A program made the translations under genes and the position numbers. From the NCBI RefSeq assembly GCF_014174495.1, contig NZ_JACJHR010000022.1, positions 56,029 to 120,028 of the forward strand: a DNA stretch of 64,000 bases. The letters are read 5' to 3'. This DNA is from Amycolatopsis echigonensis. Lineage in GTDB: Bacteria > Actinomycetota > Actinomycetes > Mycobacteriales > Pseudonocardiaceae. Under the pieces are notes generated by a model. The model saw only the letters and a program-made list of their open reading frames with translations. It ran no database searches and was not told the origin of the DNA. This document shows, one piece after another, positions 55,992 to 64,000 of this stretch (the first letter of the stretch is position 1; the number at the start of each line of letters is the position of its first letter).

Positions 55992-56393
55992 TCAGCACTT
56001 GTCGGCATAGAGAGTCACGACCGTGCCAGCAGAAACCACGGTTCCGGGCTTGGGATCCTGCCCGGTCTGACACCAGTTCCGGTCGATGATCATCATCCGC
56101 TTCTTCCCGGACGAATCGACCTCGCGCAGGTTGTACAACCCAGCCGCCTGCATCGCGTCCTGTGCGTCCTGATGATTCATGCCGGACACGTCAGGGACCT
56201 TGACCGTCGCCGGCTGCGCAGCGCTGGCCGGCGCACTCACGGTCGCCGTCGCCGACTCGGTTGCCGTCGCGGTCACGGTCTCCGTCGCGACCGTCGTTGA
56301 GGTGCCACCGGGCTGTGGTGCTGCGTTGCACGCGACGGCAAGAAACGCGGCAACGCCAACGACCGGAACGGCAGTTTGAACGAACTTCGCCAT
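55992..56393 (-). CDS. small PASTA-domain lipoprotein
   Basis: 133 residues. The signal peptide has the lipobox AVAC-NA near residue 22. A Thr/Ala/Ser-rich linker (TETVTATATESATATVSAPAS) is followed by one PASTA domain (VKVPDVSGMNHQDAQDAMQAAGLYNL to GTVVSAGTVVTLYAD). Single-PASTA lipoproteins are presumed to bind peptidoglycan or beta-lactam-like ligands. Two cysteines (NWCQTG and C-terminal C) could form a disulfide. Confidence 0.88.
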   Translation of the reverse strand: MAKFVQTAVPVVGVAAFLAVACNAAPQPGGTSTTVATETVTATATESATATVSAPASAAQPATVKVPDVSGMNHQDAQDAMQAAGLYNLREVDSSGKKRMMIIDRNWCQTGQDPKPGTVVSAGTVVTLYADKC

Positions 56394-56399
56394 GATCAC

Positions 56400-56715
56400 G
56401 CTTCCTCGATCCGAGTCGGTACTTCACGCGTGACAACTTGAGTCGAAGCCAGACATCTAGCCGTTACAACCCATACACAGTTGAAGCTCGCCAAACAGAC
56501 GCACCCCGCACAACCGTCCACCACCGACGGGCCTGACCGCCTCACACTCGGCCCGACGCTCACCGCCAGGCCCCTAAGCGCCCCATCAGTGCCCGGCGGG
56601 AGCCGGGACGAGATCCGCCGAACCGTCGCCGTTCAACGGCGAATACCGGAGGCGAACCCCGCCCAACGCTTTCGCCAAAAAACGGCAAAAGCCGCCGACC
56701 TGCAAGAATGGGGCG
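56400..56715. other. intergenic region with two palindromic repeats
   Basis: No gene in about 315 bases. Palindrome copies are at 56626-56643 (TCGCCGTTCAACGGCGAA, perfect dyad) and 56670-56688 (TTTCGCCAAAAAACGGCAA). Confidence 0.8.
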
Positions 56716-60084
<3,369 letters not shown>

Positions 60085-60157
60085 GATTCGGAATTTCCCC
60101 CGGTTGTTTCACTTCATCAGCCACGGTACTCGTCACAACAGCCGCACGTCCGCGGAA

Positions 60158-61192
60158 TCACCAGTTCTCGGGTGGCTCCACGAACGCTTTGCCCAGGTCG
60201 CGACTAAGAGCGAGTGCGCGGCGCATCCACTCGTTCGTGGCACCGGCAAGACCACAGGCAGGCGTCGGAACAGCCCGCTCGGCCAGGATCGACCGATTGA
60301 ACCCCAGCCGGTCCACGAGCCTGAGCGCCGGAGACGCGACCTCCTTCAGGCCCGGAGCTGTCACCGGGTCAGTGGCCGGCACGAGGCCCAAGAAGAACGA
60401 AATGCCGCTGTCCCAGGCCTCGCCGATCTCGTCCAGAAGCTCGGCGGACGCCCCGGCGAGCATGCTGATGTCGAACGCGACAGCCCCGGCGCCCGCCGCA
60501 CGGAAGAGCGCGATCGGCGGCCGCGGAGCGCAGCAGTGGACGATGACCGGCTGACCGGTCATCGCGCCGATTCGTTCGATTGTCGTCGCAAGCAGCTCCC
60601 GAACCTCGGGCTCAGGCACTGCCGGGACGTTGCCGTATCCCGACGGAGTAGACAGACTTCCCGCGAGAACAGCGGGTAACGACGGCTCGTCGAGTTGCAC
60701 GACGACCGGCGCGTCAGTCCTCGAAGTCAGCTCCGCGACATGCTGAGAAAGCCCGTCGAGCAGCGACGAGGTGAAGTCCCGCAAGGCCCCGCGGTCGGTG
60801 AGCACCCGATGTCCGCGGGCAAGCTCGATGCCCGCGCCGAGCGTCCAGGGTCCCGCGATCTGGGTCTTGAGGACCGTTGGCGCGCCAGTGTTCTCTCGGG
60901 CGGCTTGGACCGCGTCTAGGTCCCATTGGAGCAGGTCACGACCGCGACGATGGTCATGACCGGGCCGCCCGGCGACGCGGTAACCGCTGGGGACGACCTC
61001 GATCGCGAGGTCCACAAGCAACGCCGCGGTCCGGCCGACCATATCGGCACCCACGCCGCGCGCCGGCAATTCGGGCACATACGGGAAGCCGGGAAGCTCT
61101 CCGAACACCACGGCAGCGGCCTCGACGGGATCAGTCCCCGGCATAGACCCGATTCCCGTCGCCGCGCCCGCAGGCCAAGGTCGTTCACTCAC
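60158..61192 (-). CDS. MetE-like (cobalamin-independent methionine synthase family) protein
   Basis: 344 residues, about half of full MetE and corresponding to the C-terminal barrel. It shows ATGIGSMPGTDPVEAA at the start, a His-Cys-Cys segment VIVHCCAPRPPIALF that fits the zinc-binding HxC pattern, and LVPATDP. The actinobacterial homologue next to ligA is annotated methionine synthase, but its methyl donor is unclear. The GTG at 61192 was chosen on family N-termini; an upstream ATG at 61246 exists. Likely leaderless (GACAAT seven bases upstream). Confidence 0.82.
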   Translation of the reverse strand: MSERPWPAGAATGIGSMPGTDPVEAAAVVFGELPGFPYVPELPARGVGADMVGRTAALLVDLAIEVVPSGYRVAGRPGHDHRRGRDLLQWDLDAVQAARENTGAPTVLKTQIAGPWTLGAGIELARGHRVLTDRGALRDFTSSLLDGLSQHVAELTSRTDAPVVVQLDEPSLPAVLAGSLSTPSGYGNVPAVPEPEVRELLATTIERIGAMTGQPVIVHCCAPRPPIALFRAAGAGAVAFDISMLAGASAELLDEIGEAWDSGISFFLGLVPATDPVTAPGLKEVASPALRLVDRLGFNRSILAERAVPTPACGLAGATNEWMRRALALSRDLGKAFVEPPENW

Positions 61193-61338
61193 AGGCCGGA
61201 TTGTCGCGGAACCGGCGGGTGCCGTCTGCACCGCCCCTGCGGACAAGCTTCACCCGACCGCGCGGCAATAGCCGGACATTCGCCGCATATCCCTTTGCCC
61301 GCACCGAATTCGCGGTCACCGCGTTAGTCTGGATCGTC

Positions 61339-62037
61339 ATGACCAGCTCCGCCCCGCCACCGCCCGGCAAAACACCCGGTGACGCATCCGCCCGGGAGCC
61401 GCGGCGGGGCAGCATGCCCGGAACACCGGGCCGCCGGGCCTCAAGCCGCTCCTTTGAGCGGACTCTCTTCACTGAGCCCGTCCTTTACGTCAGCCGGGAG
61501 GCGAAGCCGACCACCGCTGGCCAGGAGTACGGCGTGTTCGACCGCCACGGCATACAGATCGGCGGAGTTGCCGTCACAACGCCCAGTCTTCTGCGCAAGG
61601 TCATTCAGCTTCTGTGGAAATCCGACCAGTACGTCAGCCGCAGGTTCGAGGTCCACGACGCGAACCAGAGCATTGTCCTCAAGGTCGAGAAGCCATCGAA
61701 GGACCCGCTGGCCCGCTTCGTGGTCACCCGCGCGGACGGCACTCCGATCGGCGAAATCATCCCGACCGACGCCGGCCGCGTCCGTTTCACCCTGCGTGCC
61801 GAAGGCAAGACGATCGCGACCGTCGTCGCCAGCGGCCGGCAACGATGGGAAGTCACGGTCGAGGATCCGGTCGGCACCGAGGTCGCCCACGTCGGACCCC
61901 CATCGCCGGACCTTTCGCCGATCAGCGGCAACACCTGTCTCGTCGAAATCCCGCTGCAGGTCCCCGAGCCCCTGGCCAGCATGCTCGTCGCGACAACGTT
62001 GACTATCGACATCGCACTCACCGCGCAACGCGGCTGA
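61339..62037 (+). CDS. LURP-one/scramblase-like protein
   Basis: 232 residues. A Pro/Ser/Arg-rich N-terminus of about 40 residues is followed by a tubby-like/LURP beta-barrel (FTEPVLYVSREAKP, YGVFDRHGIQIGGVAV, RRFEVHDANQSIVLKVEKP, GTPIGEIIPTDAGRVRF). Function is unknown; related domains bind phospholipids. One copy of the dispersed palindrome lies in it at about 61914-61931, encoding LSPISGN in a surface-loop-like position. The ATG may be leaderless (TAGTCT eight bases upstream). Confidence 0.8.
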   Translation: MTSSAPPPPGKTPGDASAREPRRGSMPGTPGRRASSRSFERTLFTEPVLYVSREAKPTTAGQEYGVFDRHGIQIGGVAVTTPSLLRKVIQLLWKSDQYVSRRFEVHDANQSIVLKVEKPSKDPLARFVVTRADGTPIGEIIPTDAGRVRFTLRAEGKTIATVVASGRQRWEVTVEDPVGTEVAHVGPPSPDLSPISGNTCLVEIPLQVPEPLASMLVATTLTIDIALTAQRG

Positions 62038-62141
62038 TCACGTGACCGGTGTCTCAGCCCCGCCAGGTGGACAGCGACCGGAATACGGCCCAATGTAAGG
62101 AAAGTCCGGGACGCCGAGGTCCCGCCTGGACGGAGGTCGCC

Positions 62142-63185
62142 GTGGAGCCGTTGCCCGAAGGCAGTAACCCGAACTGGGCCGATCCCGGGGTCTACGAAGT
62201 GGCCGCGGGCGTCTACCGGATCCCCTTGCCGTTGCCGAACGACGGGCTGCGTGCGGTCAACGTCTATGCCGTCACCGACGGCACGAATCTCGTGCTCGTC
62301 GACTCCGGGTGGTCCCTCACCGAATCTCGCCAGTTGCTGGCCGACGCGCTCAAGGCGATCAATGCAGAACTCGGCGATGTCCGCGAGTTCCTCATCACCC
62401 ACGTCCACCGCGACCATTACACGCAGGCAGTGGCGCTTCGACGCGAATTCGGCAACCGGATCGCCCTAGGCAAGCTCGAGCAGCCTTCACTCGACGCGAG
62501 CGCCAACCCGAACCAGTTCCCCATGCAAGCCCAGCTCGACCTCCTTCGCCTCAGCGGCGGGCAAGAGGTCATCACCGCGCTCAGCAAGCTATTCGGTTCG
62601 GAGCCTCGCCACACCGAGGCGAATCTTTGGGAAGAGCCGGACGAATGGCTGACGCCTGGCAGACGAGCAGTGCTGCCCGAGCGCGAGTTCGATGTGGTCC
62701 ACACCCCAGGACATACCAACGGCCACGTGGTTTTCGTCGACGGCGCGGCCGACCTGTTGTTCTCCGGCGACCACGTGCTTCCGCACATCACTCCGTCGAT
62801 CGGCTTCCAACCGGTTCCGGCTGAGTTACCGCTGAACGACTATCTCGACTCCCTCCGTCTGGTTCGCGGCATGCCGGACAGGCGCATGTTGCCGGCTCAC
62901 GGCCCAGTCACCGACAGCGTGCATGCCCGCATCGACGAACTTCTCGAACACCACCGGCAACGCCTCGAAACGATGGCGGCCCAGATCGAAGCCGGAGCAA
63001 GCACCGCTTTCGAAGCTGCCAACCGCCTCGGCTGGACCCGCCGCGGCCGCAAACTGTCCGAAATGGACGCGTTCAATCAGATGCTCGCTGTCCTGGAGAC
63101 AGGAGCGCACCTGGATCTGCTGGTAGCGCAGAACAAGCTCGCAGCCGAAGACGTCGACGGCATTCGCCGCTACAAGGCCACGTAG
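62142..63185 (+). CDS. metallo-beta-lactamase fold hydrolase
   Basis: 347 residues. Metal ligands are HVHRDH in FLITHVHRDHYTQAV, HTPGHTNGHVVF, SGDHVLP (Asp) and a His near MLPAHGPV. This is the glyoxalase II/RNase Z-like MBL clan with a helical C-terminal extension. Substrate unknown. GTG 62142 follows GGAGG; GTG 62049 would add 31 weakly conserved residues. Confidence 0.87.
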   Translation: MEPLPEGSNPNWADPGVYEVAAGVYRIPLPLPNDGLRAVNVYAVTDGTNLVLVDSGWSLTESRQLLADALKAINAELGDVREFLITHVHRDHYTQAVALRREFGNRIALGKLEQPSLDASANPNQFPMQAQLDLLRLSGGQEVITALSKLFGSEPRHTEANLWEEPDEWLTPGRRAVLPEREFDVVHTPGHTNGHVVFVDGAADLLFSGDHVLPHITPSIGFQPVPAELPLNDYLDSLRLVRGMPDRRMLPAHGPVTDSVHARIDELLEHHRQRLETMAAQIEAGASTAFEAANRLGWTRRGRKLSEMDAFNQMLAVLETGAHLDLLVAQNKLAAEDVDGIRRYKAT

Positions 63186-63228
63186 CAGCCAACTGTCCGG
63201 CACTTGCTCGATGGCATACTGATCCGCC

Positions 63229-63681
63229 GTGCCTCCTATCACTGTGCGACGAGCTCGCGCTGACGACGTCGAAGCAATCGTCCAGATGCTCGCGGACGAC
63301 CAGCTGGGCGCAACCCGCGACTCGCCGGCCGACCTGGAGCCCTACCTGCGAGCGTTCAAAGCCATTGAGGCAGACCCAAATCAGCTGCTGGTCGTCGCAA
63401 CGTCGAATGACCGACCGGTAGCCACGCTTCAGCTGACGATCATCCCCGGCCTCGCACGGCGCGGGGCACTTCGCGGGCAAATCGAAGCTGTGCGCGTACA
63501 CCGCGATCACCGTGGCTCAGGCATTGGCGCACAACTTGTGCAGTGGGCCATCGACGAATCGCGGCGACGCGGCTGCAACCTAGTCCAGCTCACGTCGGAT
63601 ACATCGAGGACTGCAGCGCACCGCTTCTACGAACGGTTGGGCTTCGTCGCGAGTCACACGGGTTTCAAGCTGCATCTCTGA
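63229..63681 (+). CDS. GNAT-family N-acetyltransferase
   Basis: 150 residues. Acetyl-CoA site IEAVRVHRDHRGSGIGAQLVQWAID (R/QxxGxG/A), with the C-terminal segment RTAAHRFYERLGFVASHTGFKL. Substrate unknown. GTG start, perhaps leaderless with CATACT eight bases upstream. Confidence 0.88.
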   Translation: MPPITVRRARADDVEAIVQMLADDQLGATRDSPADLEPYLRAFKAIEADPNQLLVVATSNDRPVATLQLTIIPGLARRGALRGQIEAVRVHRDHRGSGIGAQLVQWAIDESRRRGCNLVQLTSDTSRTAAHRFYERLGFVASHTGFKLHL

Positions 63682-63796
63682 TCACCTCCTCCGCGCAGCT
63701 TCAGTCGTCATGCACTCGATCGCCCGGCTTTCACCGTGCCAGAGCTGTCACGCAAAAGCCAAGCGATTGCACGATGGGTCCCTGCGCGCAATTTAG

Positions 63797-63825
63797 CTGA
63801 CTGTGCTCGAATCGATGCGTATCGT
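63797..63825 (+). promoter_or_regulatory. predicted promoter of the last (partial) gene
   Basis: CTGACT, 17 bases, TATCGT, with the start expected near the ATG at 63833, implying a leaderless transcript. Confidence 0.5.
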
Positions 63826-63832
63826 GACGATC

Positions 63833-64000
63833 ATGAGCAAGTCGACCTCTCCGGCGGAGCACGCCGGACAGACCAACAACACCACCGAAACGGCAGATCT
63901 CGCTTTCCTGCTTCGCGCCATGCACGCGAACCTCAGCCTTTTCGATCGCCTGCAACCAGATCAGCTGATGGCGGCGGTGAAGGACGCGAACCGCCAGATT
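63833..64000 (+). CDS. partial CDS, unrecognised, runs off the window
   Basis: Opens MSKSTSPAEHAGQTNNTTETADL and continues AFLLRAMHANLSLFDRLQPD without a stop for 56 codons to the end of the window. The N-terminal 20 residues are Ser/Thr/Asn-rich, then a helix-like segment. I do not recognise it. Confidence 0.55.
   Translation, partial: MSKSTSPAEHAGQTNNTTETADLAFLLRAMHANLSLFDRLQPDQLMAAVKDANRQI

Overview
The window looks like a chromosomal segment of a high-GC actinomycete, most likely Pseudonocardiaceae and probably Amycolatopsis. GC content is about 70%, GTG starts are common, several genes look leaderless, and HU carries a long Lys/Ala/Thr tail. The core gene order follows, as I remember it, the Mycobacterium tuberculosis Rv2984-Rv3015c block: ppk1, mutT1, hupB, leuD, leuC, IclR regulator, tRNA-Glu/tRNA-Gln, FAH-family gene, leuB, serA, ilvC-ilvN-ilvB, PH-domain gene, DoxX gene, lppZ-like gene, gatB-gatA-gatC, ACT-domain gene, ligA, MetE-like gene. 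Genus and synteny are inference from memory; no search was run.

Layout. 1-8.7 kb: ppk1 end, mutT1, hupB, leuCD and a divergent ndgR-type regulator, then decayed tandem copies of the ndgR 3' end and a second hup gene. 9.4-12.5 kb: a betaine/choline-type ABC transporter. 12.6-18.3 kb: MarR, TetR with a divergent frameshifted FAD monooxygenase, tRNA-Glu(CUC) and tRNA-Gln(CUG), a HAD phosphatase and an FAD oxidoreductase. 19-27 kb: FAH-family gene, citramalate synthase with an attenuator, an FecBCD-type importer and leuB. 27-40 kb: S8 protease, serA, a TetR/luciferase-like pair, DUF1345, ankyrin and SnoaL proteins, and a HEAT/MerR-HEAT pair. 40-47 kb: M55 peptidase remnant, DUF397, ilvBNC with an attenuator, PH-domain gene and ilvD. 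48-64 kb: DoxX, hydroxyacid dehydrogenase, LppZ-like lipoprotein, gatCAB, ACT protein, PASTA lipoprotein, GNAT, ligA, MetE-like protein, LURP-type protein, metallo-beta-lactamase fold protein and GNAT.

How the genes work together. The window holds leuB, leuCD, cimA, ilvBN, ilvC and ilvD, which is most of branched-chain amino acid synthesis, including a threonine-independent (citramalate) entry to isoleucine. Both cimA and ilvB are preceded by short leader peptide genes rich in Ile/Val/Leu codons, a hairpin, and an intrinsic terminator with a U run. This is classical attenuation. leuCD faces an IclR-type regulator across a palindromic operator.

The most unusual signal is a family of about 60 copies, many degenerate, of a 19-bp near-palindrome (TTCGCCACTCAGCGGCAAC and variants; symmetric form TTCGCC RYTNARY GGCGAA). 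It is packed into intergenic arrays, mostly between convergent genes, and is absent from divergent promoter regions. Copies reach into gene ends, where they supply stop codons. One array lies almost entirely in a single reading frame and forms a roughly 310-residue Ser/Gly/acidic N-terminal extension (SPLSGE-type hexapeptides) of an ABC permease. I know of no described element that matches it, but I could not search.
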